Shown here in pieces: positions 52,335-59,564 of a DNA stretch of 64,000 nucleotides. The stretch's first letter is position 1. Every line of letters starts with the position of its first letter. Both the position numbers and the translations under genes were made by a program. The notes below the pieces were generated by a model that saw only the letters and a list, made by a program, of their open reading frames with translations, had not been told where the DNA came from and searched no databases. The stretch comes from an uncultured Prevotella sp. (lineage in GTDB: Bacteria > Bacteroidota > Bacteroidia > Bacteroidales > Bacteroidaceae), in assembly GCA_946183415.1 (NCBI GenBank), contig CAMHAM010000002.1, positions 1 through 64,000 on the forward strand. The letters run 5' to 3'.

Positions 52335-52458
52335 AAAGGTAAAAAATTAAAAAGGTAAAAAGAAATAAAGTAAGGATGACAGATAGAAGAATATACGATA
52401 GGGTTCAAAGGTTGGTAAAATGGCTTTTACCTTTTTACCTTTTAGCCTTTTTACCTTT
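52326..52458 (+). repeat. GGTAAAAAGG inverted repeat around the DUF5686 start
   Basis: The left arm (52326-52362) is built from AAAGGTAAAAAGG-type units; the right arm (52424-52458) is their reverse complement (CTTTTTACCTTTTTACC-type). The DUF5686 start ATG 52376 lies in the loop and the right arm encodes the signal peptide core. Confidence 0.75.
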
Positions 52459-55093
52459 AAGCACTTTTGCCCAGCAGATGCTCACTGGTGCCATCACTGA
52501 TGCGCAGACGGGTGAGGCCATTCCCTTTGCCTCTGTGCAGTATAAGGGCCACAATCTCGGCGCCGTATCCAATATCGAGGGCCATTATTCCATCGCCCGT
52601 CATCAGGGATGGATGCTCTCCTTCAGCGCCGTCGGCTATGTCACCACGACTGTGATGGTGAATCATGGAGTCAAGGGTGCCTACAACGTCAAGCTCAAGC
52701 CCGATAACACCCTGCTGAGGGAAGTCACCGTGAAGGCTAAGCGTGGCCGTTACAGCCGTAAGAACAACCCTGCCGTTGAGATGATGAAGAAGGTGATTGC
52801 TGCCAAGAAACAGACTGATCTCGACAACCACGACTACTATCAGTATAACAAATACCAGAAGCTGACCCTCGCAGTCAATGAGATTACGCCTGCAATCCTG
52901 GATAGTCCCAAGTATAAGAAGAAACAGTGGCTGATCGACCAGGTAGAGACCTGTCCTTACAACAACAAGCTCATCCTGCCTGTATCTGTCGATGAGACCG
53001 TCTCGCAGAAGATTTACCGCAAGAAGCCTCACGACGAGAAGATCATTGTCAAGGGTATGAACTCTTCGGGTGTCAACGATCTTGTGCAGACGGGTGATAT
53101 CCTTACCACGGTGCTGAAGGATGTCTTCACCGATGTGAACATCTACGACGATCAGATCCGTATGCTGCAGTATCCCTTCACCTCGCCTATCGGTAGTGGC
53201 GCCATCTCCTTCTATCGCTATTACATCGAGGATACGCTGATGGTCGGCAACGACAAGTGCTTCCATCTGCACTTCCTGCCAAACAACCAGCAGGACTTCG
53301 GTTTCCGTGGCGACCTCTATATCCTGGCAGATTCCAGCTGGCAGGTGAAGCGCTGCGAGATGACCATCCCCAAGAAGAGCGATGTGAACTTCGTCGAGAA
53401 TATGCAGGTTGTCCAAGAGTTCACCAAGTTGCCCAATGGCGAGTGGGTGCTCACTGTCGACGATATGTTTACTGAGGTGAAGTTTGCCAGCTTCCTCCAT
53501 AAGTTTGCCGTTATCCGCAACACGCGATTGACCGATTTCGCCTTCGATGAGCTGCCTCGTCAACTGTTCAAGGGTAAGAAGAAAGAGGTGAAGGATGTCA
53601 ATGCGATGATGCGAGGCGATGATTTCTGGAAGAAGTACCGACAGGTGGAGCTCACCAAGAGCGAGAGCTCGATGGATAATTTCATCAAGGGCCTCGAACA
53701 GACCAAGGGCTTCAAGTATATCATCTTCGGACTGAAGGCCCTCATTGAAAACTTCGTTGAGACGGGCACTAAGAAGCATCCCTCGAAGGTCGATATCGGT
53801 CCTGTGAACACCATCTTCAGCTCGAACTTCATCGATGGCTTCCGTACGCGCCTCTCAGCGCAGACCACAGCCAACCTCGACTCCAACTTCTTCTTCCGAG
53901 GCTATGTGGCTCGTGGCTGGGGATCCAAGAAGAACTATTATAAGGCCGATGTCATCTATTCTTTCAACAAGAAAGAGTATCTGCCACGTGAGTTCCCCAT
54001 GCGTACGCTCACTTTCAGCTCCAGCTACGACATCGACTCGCCTTCGGATAAGTTCCTCCATACCGATAAGGATAATGTGTTCACGAGTCTGAAATGGACC
54101 ACTGTCGACAAAATGAAGTTCTATAATCGTCAGTCGCTGACTTTCCAGCGCGAGGAGGACTGGGGCTTCCGTACTACCGTCGAATTCAAGACAGAGGAGA
54201 ATGAGGCAGCTGGCGAACTCTACTTTATCCCGATGTCAGAGTCGCCCGACCGCACGCTCTGGACAAACTGGAGCCATCCCGTCTGCCAGCAGGAGATCGA
54301 AAGGAATAATGCCCCTGTTGTTGCCCCAGGCACGACAGCGGCTGTCTCAGGCACAGCACTGACTCCGATCAATCCCGTGCATAGTCGCAAGTTCCGCACC
54401 ACAGAGCTTCGTGCCGAGTTGCGCTTTGCCCCAGGCGAGACGTTCATCAATACCAAGCAGCGCCGTCTGCCCATTAACCTCGATGCCCCCGTCTTCACCC
54501 TCAGTCACACGCTGGGATTCAAGGATTTCCTCGGAGGCGATTACAGCTATAACTACACCGAGGCCAGCATCTATAAGCGCTTCTGGCTCCGTTCGTGGGG
54601 TAAGATGGACTGGCTTGTCAAGGGTGGAATCCAGTGGGAGAAAGTTCCTTATCCGTTGCTCATCATGCCTGAGACCAACCTCTCATATATCGTGCAGGAC
54701 TATACGTTTGAGGCGATCAACAATATGGAGTTCCCCACCGATCGCTTCCTCAGTGCTATCGTCAACTGGGACCTGAATGGAAAGATCTTCAACCGCATCC
54801 CCTTGCTCAAGAAACTCAAGTGGCGCGAGTGGATAGGCTTCCGTGTGCTCTGGGGCGAGCTCTCAGACAAGAACAACCCCGAGAACCCCTACAACGTGGG
54901 CAACCCCATCTTGATGTACTTCCCCGAGGGCTCATATGTCATCGACCCCAAGCGTCCCTATATGGAGCTCACGCTGGGCATCCACAACATCTTCAAGCTT
55001 CTCCATGTCGAGTACGTCCGTCGTCTGAACTACAACGAGCTTCCCACGGCCCACAAGCACGGCTTCCGCATGATGGTCCGCGTGACGTTCTAG
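52376..55093 (+). CDS. DUF5686 / carboxypeptidase-regulatory-like protein
   Basis: 905 residues: signal peptide (core LLPFYLLAFLPLSTFAQ), an N-terminal CarboxypepD_reg-like Ig domain (LTGAITDAQTGEAIPFASV), then the DUF5686 region ending in outer-membrane barrel strands (KHGFRMMVRVTF, C-terminal Phe). Family members are large outer-membrane proteins of unknown cargo, related in layout to TonB-dependent systems but without plug. Downstream of the HAD gene by 41 bp. Confidence 0.88.
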   Translation: MTDRRIYDRVQRLVKWLLPFYLLAFLPLSTFAQQMLTGAITDAQTGEAIPFASVQYKGHNLGAVSNIEGHYSIARHQGWMLSFSAVGYVTTTVMVNHGVKGAYNVKLKPDNTLLREVTVKAKRGRYSRKNNPAVEMMKKVIAAKKQTDLDNHDYYQYNKYQKLTLAVNEITPAILDSPKYKKKQWLIDQVETCPYNNKLILPVSVDETVSQKIYRKKPHDEKIIVKGMNSSGVNDLVQTGDILTTVLKDVFTDVNIYDDQIRMLQYPFTSPIGSGAISFYRYYIEDTLMVGNDKCFHLHFLPNNQQDFGFRGDLYILADSSWQVKRCEMTIPKKSDVNFVENMQVVQEFTKLPNGEWVLTVDDMFTEVKFASFLHKFAVIRNTRLTDFAFDELPRQLFKGKKKEVKDVNAMMRGDDFWKKYRQVELTKSESSMDNFIKGLEQTKGFKYIIFGLKALIENFVETGTKKHPSKVDIGPVNTIFSSNFIDGFRTRLSAQTTANLDSNFFFRGYVARGWGSKKNYYKADVIYSFNKKEYLPREFPMRTLTFSSSYDIDSPSDKFLHTDKDNVFTSLKWTTVDKMKFYNRQSLTFQREEDWGFRTTVEFKTEENEAAGELYFIPMSESPDRTLWTNWSHPVCQQEIERNNAPVVAPGTTAAVSGTALTPINPVHSRKFRTTELRAELRFAPGETFINTKQRRLPINLDAPVFTLSHTLGFKDFLGGDYSYNYTEASIYKRFWLRSWGKMDWLVKGGIQWEKVPYPLLIMPETNLSYIVQDYTFEAINNMEFPTDRFLSAIVNWDLNGKIFNRIPLLKKLKWREWIGFRVLWGELSDKNNPENPYNVGNPILMYFPEGSYVIDPKRPYMELTLGIHNIFKLLHVEYVRRLNYNELPTAHKHGFRMMVRVTF

Positions 55094-55589
55094 AACTGCC
55101 CTGTTGCCTTGATGATGATTCGACGATAAGCAGGCAAAGCGTATTTGCTCTGGTCGTGCACTTCGCAGATGATGTGAATCTCGTCGTTCATAAAGGTGGC
55201 AGGTATCTCTACTTTGACAGACGAAGACGTGGCATGGCTGATTTCCGCCTTCGTCTGTCCGATGCCATTCTGCTGCCACCATCTGAAAGAGAGCGCGTCG
55301 CCATCGGGGTCGGATGATGCAGAGGCATCGAGGGTGACTGTCTGCCCGGCCTTTCCCATGATGACAATCGCATCAGTGCCATTCTCCCCATTGACAATGA
55401 CTGCGGGATTGTGATTGCCCTGCCCCGTTTCAGCCCATTCGATGCGGGCGATGAAGTCGTTGAGATGATCGGGATAGAACTGGCGATAATACGTTTCTGA
55501 GATACTCTTCACAGGTTCTTGCCAACTGGTCCAAGCGTAGGTCGTAGAGTCCTTGGTCAGAGCAGTAGAATAACAAGGATTTTCTTCAT
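55090..55589 (-). pseudogene. internally deleted DUF1593-type exported hydrolase
   Basis: A signal-peptide start, MKKILVILLL, begins at 55589 and hits TGA at 55557-55559. Right after it, in an open stretch down to 55090, are about 160 residues typical of the C-terminus of DUF1593 (nucleoside-hydrolase-like, cellulose-binding Sde182 type) proteins: TYAWTSWQEPVKSISE, then an Ig-like domain DPDGDALSFRWW. The central catalytic 300 residues are gone. The 3' end overlaps the DUF5686 stop by four bases. Confidence 0.7.
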
Positions 55590-55755
55590 TTTATAACACG
55601 TTGAGGCCACAAAAATAAGCATTATTCTCCAATCCGCCAAATTTTTATAGAAATAAGAGCCACTTATTATCAGATAAACCATATTCCCTATCCAGTTTTC
55701 TTTGTTATACGCTGTTAAGATGAATAATTTTTTCCAATTAGAATTTTCAAAACCT

Positions 55756-56179
55756 CTATACATTCCTACATTTTATGCTTAATCTGCTTTAAATTAGATA
55801 CTTATGCAATGTATAGAGCATATTTGAAATAGTGCATCTATACATCATCGTTATCAAATATAGGTAATTTTATGCGTTATTTGAATCTAACTAACTGAAA
55901 TACAATGTATTTCTTGTTTGTTTCATTAATTGAAACAAACTGTTTCATTAAGGGAAACAAGTTGTTTCTATTAGGGAAACAAAATGTTTCCACATGTGAA
56001 ACATCTAGCGAAACAATAGTATTAGAGATCTTCCAAAGCGCTTTTTCCAGTCTCAATTTCGGGCTTTTTGAGGGCGATACCCTATTATCATGTATAGACG
56101 ATGTATAGAGCAAAGTAACTATACATCGCGCAACGAGTTTATATACAATGAGTTACAGAGATAATGTAGGAATGTATAG
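55756..56179. repeat. 424-bp element bounded by 17-bp inverted repeats
   Basis: CTATACATTCCTACATT at 55756-55772 is the exact reverse complement of AATGTAGGAATGTATAG at 56163-56179. Inside, TGTATAG recurs near 55810, 55838 (reverse), 56090, 56102 and 56119 (reverse); CGATGTATAG (56099-56108) and CTATACATCG (56119-56128) form a further 10-bp palindrome. No transposase or clear target duplication is seen, so this may be a MITE-like unit or a multi-site regulatory region. Confidence 0.65.
55920..56014. repeat. alternating GTTTC/GAAAC array, 22-bp period
   Basis: GTTTC occurs at 55920, 55942, 55964 and 55986; GAAAC at 55932, 55954, 55976, 55998 and 56010. Start-to-start distances are 12, 10, 12, 10, 12, 10, 12 and 12. 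The intervening bases differ, so the half-sites are what is conserved. Confidence 0.8.
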
Positions 56180-56333
56180 GCAAATCGCTATTTTCATTTC
56201 AAAAATGTGCATCACATTTGCTGCACATCATTTACTTCTTCATCATTCATTTGTGTTTAATGATCGTACCGCTAAAGTAAGGAAAAGCATATTAAATTTT
56301 AGGGCTAAATACTTTTTTTTAAAAAATAAATAG

Positions 56334-56341
56334 TATCTTTG
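56334..56341 (+). promoter_or_regulatory. -7 box of the PRTase-like gene
   Basis: TATCTTTG, preceded by a long A/T tract; 19 bp before ATG 56361. Confidence 0.65.
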
Positions 56342-56360
56342 CAGCCAAAGAGCAAACGAT

Positions 56361-57164
56361 ATGGGCATAACATTCGACGATACAGAGAAAAAGTTTGTGT
56401 TCGATTTCGAACACGATGGTGCTGAGGACATTGTAAGTCTTACTGGCAATGGCTATCAGGTAGAGGCATTCGGAAAGTGCTTTTACTATGGTTATGAATT
56501 CTCTGATCAGGTAGAAAGCTCTGTACGTTCCGCCTTTATTAAATATGTGAAATTCACAGAGGCATTGCAGGATACACCAGATCTGACAAACTTCATCAAG
56601 AAAGCTGTAGATAATCTTCATAAAAAGATTAATCTTTATAACTTTGATCTTGTGGTTATGCCAGAATCTTCGAGTAAGGTGAACCAATATATGCTGCGCT
56701 ATATCTACAGATTTGCGCAACCTACATTATATAAGATGACTCTAGTAAAGGCTCTTCCTTCTAATATATCATTCGATATGAAAGCCTACGAGAAACAATA
56801 TCTTGACGATATCTTAGAGAATGGAATGCCTCGCTATTCGGAAGCAGCCAAAGAGCAGGCAAAGAATTCCATCAACGCCATGTTGGAAATGATTCATCAG
56901 AAGGATTACTTTACGATAGCAAAGGACGTAAAAAAGAGCAAACTCCGTCCGTATATCATGAACTTCTTGAGATTTGAATCAGAAGAGGAACGAGAACTTT
57001 GTTCAATGATTCGTCAGCAGAATGTTTTGGTTATCGATGATGTAACAACAAGCGGTTCTACATTAAACGAGGTTCTGCGCACGCTCCGTATTCTCAACGA
57101 AGATAATGAAATCACAATCTTCAGCCTTATAGGCCGTAAGGATTTGATGGCAGATTCATTTTGA
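56361..57164 (+). CDS. phosphoribosyltransferase-like protein
   Basis: 267 residues, unusually Lys/Asn/Ile-rich compared with its neighbours. Near residue 222 it has NVLVIDDVTTSGSTLNE, the PRPP-binding loop of type I phosphoribosyltransferases (ComF/Apt-like). FDLVVMPESSSKVNQYM near residue 95 may be the PPi loop. The N-terminal 90 residues and the helical insert (EKQYLDDILENGMPRYSE...) are not familiar. No purine or competence gene is adjacent. It could be a nucleotide-salvage enzyme or an accessory/defence protein; the sequence does not decide. Confidence 0.7.
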   Translation: MGITFDDTEKKFVFDFEHDGAEDIVSLTGNGYQVEAFGKCFYYGYEFSDQVESSVRSAFIKYVKFTEALQDTPDLTNFIKKAVDNLHKKINLYNFDLVVMPESSSKVNQYMLRYIYRFAQPTLYKMTLVKALPSNISFDMKAYEKQYLDDILENGMPRYSEAAKEQAKNSINAMLEMIHQKDYFTIAKDVKKSKLRPYIMNFLRFESEEERELCSMIRQQNVLVIDDVTTSGSTLNEVLRTLRILNEDNEITIFSLIGRKDLMADSF

Positions 57165-57298
57165 AGATTATACCTACTGAAAATATCTTTGCAACCTTAG
57201 GAGCAGCTTAGAAGCAGGCAAGGAGGAGACAAAGGAGAAGTAAAGCCATGCACGCTGTGAGGTTGCGATTCCTTATTTCCACAAGCCTTGAGAAATGA

Positions 57299-57730
57299 TC
57301 ATCTCCTCTTCTTTCTGGCTTTGAGGGATTGCAGAGCTGCAGTCGCTTGGTAGCAGCCATACTTCTTTCCTTTACGGTAATCTTTCTTGGCTTGTCTCAG
57401 ATCCCCCAATTGCTCATTGGCATATCCCCGAAGATAATAGATGTCACCATTATAATAAGATGTATCCAAAGCTTGGTTTGCAAAGTAGATCACAGAACTC
57501 CATTGGCTATTACGAAAGGCATCTATAGCCTGACTGGTATAGTGCTCAAATAAAGCCTGTTTCCTGGCCTCCACTCTTGCTCTCATTCCAGCATGAGCCA
57601 GAGCCATATTCATGGTTTGAGTATCATATAAATCCGTTGTTGGCAACTGCGTCCATGTATCATAAGCATAAACCTGAGCATTGGCATTCAAAGCCATCAT
57701 GCACAACATTGTTAATACCATCTTCTTCAT
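57299..57730 (-). CDS. exported TPR-like small protein
   Basis: 143 residues with a signal peptide (MKKMVLTMLCMMALNANAQ), which fixes the start at 57730. Two TPR-like helix pairs follow: AIDAFRNSQWSSVIYFANQAL and YYLRGYANEQLGDLRQAKKDY. The C-terminus is very basic (LKARKKRR). Probably a periplasmic protein-interaction scaffold. Confidence 0.7.
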   Translation of the reverse strand: MKKMVLTMLCMMALNANAQVYAYDTWTQLPTTDLYDTQTMNMALAHAGMRARVEARKQALFEHYTSQAIDAFRNSQWSSVIYFANQALDTSYYNGDIYYLRGYANEQLGDLRQAKKDYRKGKKYGCYQATAALQSLKARKKRR

Positions 57731-57749
57731 AACTAGAATAATTTTTAAG

Positions 57750-57960
57750 TTACCATGACCAGATAGATGTATTTTCATTATTGCTACGTTGTTGTGTAGT
57801 AGTGTTTCCATACGAATCCGTATAGCTGGAGGAAGAACCAATGCTTTGCCCATACTGATTCTTATGAGTCGTCGTGGTATTGCCGTAGCTGTCGGTATAA
57901 GAAGAAGAGGTACCAGTCGTCTGACCGTATTGATTGCGGTGTGTGCTGGTAGGGCGCATC
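57750..57960 (-). pseudogene. 3' fragment of a Tyr/Gly/Ser/Thr repeat protein
   Basis: The minus strand encodes two copies of a 27-residue-like unit with NQYGQ and SSSYTDSYGNTTT, ending in SIWSW. The upstream part of the frame does not resemble protein and is antisense to another fragment, so the gene is truncated near 57960. It lies 20 bp upstream of the TPR gene. Confidence 0.5.
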
Positions 57961-58280
57961 CTGAGGGGATAGAGTTCAAACGACTCTCGGATTATCGCGA
58001 GGAACTTACCCGCTATTATATGGCTACGGCAAAGCTGATGGATAAGGAGAAAATCATCGAAGGCGTGGATCATCTGGTTAATCCTCTCGATAATGCCATC
58101 AATGAGAAATGTTCGCGTATCAAAAAGGTGTTTCTCGACATGATGGACGAGTATACTGCGAGCTACTACATTATCAGCAGCCATACCCAGAAACACATCG
58201 CAGGCTCCAGTCGTATCTGGTATCAACGCCTGAAGGTCATCACCCTGCCAAGAGAATTAGTCGTTTATTCAAAAGCGTGA
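57960..58280 (+). pseudogene. 3' fragment of an unidentified conserved-looking protein
   Basis: About 105 residues read well as protein: FKRLSDYREELTRYYMATAK, IIEGVDHLVNPLDNAINEK, VFLDMMDEYTASYYIIS, SRIWYQRLKVITLPREL. The 5' side runs into the opposite-strand repeat fragment, so the beginning is lost. No family is recognised. Confidence 0.5.
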
Positions 58281-58298
58281 TTAGGGAAGACAAAAAAA

Positions 58299-58333
58299 GA
58301 AAGCAAGAGTGTCATCACGACAGTCTTGCTTTC
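58299..58333. terminator. terminator-like hairpin
   Basis: GAAAGCAAGA (58299-58308) pairs with TCTTGCTTTC (58324-58333) with an inner TGTC/GACA stem; A-rich before and T-rich on the other strand. Confidence 0.65.
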
Positions 58334-58442
58334 AAATTTCTAACTAACTTATTATCAACTATTCATTACTCATTCTGATTTTGCTGGTGCAAAGGTACGA
58401 TGTTTTTTTGCTGGTTGTATGCTTTTTATGTGAAAAAATAAA

Positions 58443-58456
58443 CGTAAACGTTTGCG
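58443..58456. promoter_or_regulatory. LacI-type operator in the regulator's own promoter
   Basis: CGTAAACGTTTGCG is a near-perfect palindrome with a central CG, the usual form of LacI-family sites. It covers the -33 box TTTG (58451-58454). Confidence 0.6.
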
Positions 58457-58482
58457 ACTTCCAATTTTTATTTGTACCTTTG
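58451..58482 (+). promoter_or_regulatory. promoter of the lacI-family gene
   Basis: TTTG at 58451-58454 and TACCTTTG at 58475-58482 with a 20-bp spacer; ATG follows at 58510. Confidence 0.7.
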
Positions 58483-58509
58483 CCGCGTCTATCTAAATTA
58501 TCAACTTTC

Positions 58510-59532
58510 ATGGCTAATATAAAACACAGAACGTCACTGAAAGATCTTGCCAAGGAGCTTGGCGTCAGTATCGCAACCGTCAGTCGTGCGCTGAGAAGTT
58601 CGCCTGAGATTGGTCTTGAGATGCAGGCAAAGGTGAAGGAGTTGGCAAAGCGACTGAACTACAGGCCCAACCCCTTTGCTCAGAGTCTTCGTAAGGAGGC
58701 TCCGAGGGTAATCGGTGTGGTGGTGCCCAATCTGGTGACACATTATTATTCGGCAGTGCTTGACGGTATCGAGGAGGAGGCGCGCAAGGCGGGCTACTCG
58801 ATTATCAGCGCGAACACTCATGAGAATAGTGAGGCTGAGGTGAGGGCCATCGACAATTTCATCAGTCTGCATGTGGAGGGTATCATTGCCTGTCTGGCTC
58901 AGGACACGACGGATTACAGTCATTTTGAGGAAATCTCGAACATGGGTATTCCTCTGGTCTTTTTCGGGCGTACCTGCCTGCAGGAGAAGTTCTCGAGTGT
59001 TATGGCCAATGGTGATGTGGCAGCTCAGGAGGCGACACAGCACCTGATAGATACTGGCAGTCGCCGCATCGCCTTCGTGGGAGGTCCTAATCATCTTGAC
59101 ATGGTGAAGCGTCGTAAGCACGGCTATCTGGAGGCACTGAAGGAGAATCGCATTCCTATTGACCGTGACTTGGTGGTTTGTGAGAAGATTAACTACGACT
59201 GGGCTCTTGAGGCCACTACGAAGCTGCTGGAGATGGAGAACCGGCCTGATGCCATTCTTGCCTTCAACGATATCATCACGTTTGCTGCCTTTACTGCCAT
59301 CAAGCAGAAGGGGCTGGAGATTCCGAAAGACGTGGCACTGATAGGTTTTACTGACGATGTGCATGCGAAATACGTAACGCCAAAACTATCGGTCATCGAG
59401 GATCAGTCGTATGATATGGGTGTTCAGTCTTGTCAGCTGTTGCTGAAGAACATCGGTGGCGACACGAAGATCTACAAGAAGATCGTGCCTCAGAAACTTG
59501 TTATCCGGGAGACGAGCGCCAAGAATCAATGA
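58510..59532 (+). CDS. LacI-family transcriptional regulator
   Basis: 340 residues. The N-terminal HTH SLKDLAKELGVSIATVSRAL and hinge NYRPNPFAQSLR are typical, followed by a periplasmic-binding-like sugar domain (VIGVVVPNLVTHYYSAVLDGIEEEA, AFNDIITFAAFTAIK). The start at 58510 places the HTH at residue 9 and lies downstream of the promoter. The ligand is probably a sugar; no sugar operon is adjacent, so beyond autoregulation the targets are elsewhere. Confidence 0.92.
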   Translation: MANIKHRTSLKDLAKELGVSIATVSRALRSSPEIGLEMQAKVKELAKRLNYRPNPFAQSLRKEAPRVIGVVVPNLVTHYYSAVLDGIEEEARKAGYSIISANTHENSEAEVRAIDNFISLHVEGIIACLAQDTTDYSHFEEISNMGIPLVFFGRTCLQEKFSSVMANGDVAAQEATQHLIDTGSRRIAFVGGPNHLDMVKRRKHGYLEALKENRIPIDRDLVVCEKINYDWALEATTKLLEMENRPDAILAFNDIITFAAFTAIKQKGLEIPKDVALIGFTDDVHAKYVTPKLSVIEDQSYDMGVQSCQLLLKNIGGDTKIYKKIVPQKLVIRETSAKNQ

Positions 59533-59564
59533 GGGGGCCTTACGCTGTTGTGCGTAAAGCCCTC
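59531..59564. terminator. hairpin between convergent lacI and P-type ATPase genes
   Basis: GAGGG and TTACGC on the left pair with GCGTAA and CCCTC on the right, with an internal bulge. It overlaps the stop codons of both genes. Confidence 0.5.

Larger units (their letters stand above)
55590..56360. other. 770-bp AT-rich spacer
   Basis: Contains the inverted-repeat element (55756-56179), the GTTTC/GAAAC array, seven TGTATAG boxes and the PRTase promoter. Small open frames cross it, but repeats with a 22-bp period would shift their frame, so I do not call them genes. Confidence 0.6.

Noticed and set aside
55920..56014. CRISPR array
   Set aside because: Repeat units are only 5 bp and the gaps 5-7 bp; no cas genes are present. 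A protein-binding array fits better.
55905..56108. 67-codon open frame across the GTTTC array
   Set aside because: The 22-bp period is not a multiple of three, so conservation acts on DNA spacing rather than on a reading frame.
57184..57266. small RNA from the TATCTTTG box at 57184
   Set aside because: The only stem (GCAACCT / AGGTTGC) has its 5' arm at or before the expected start site, and no terminator follows.
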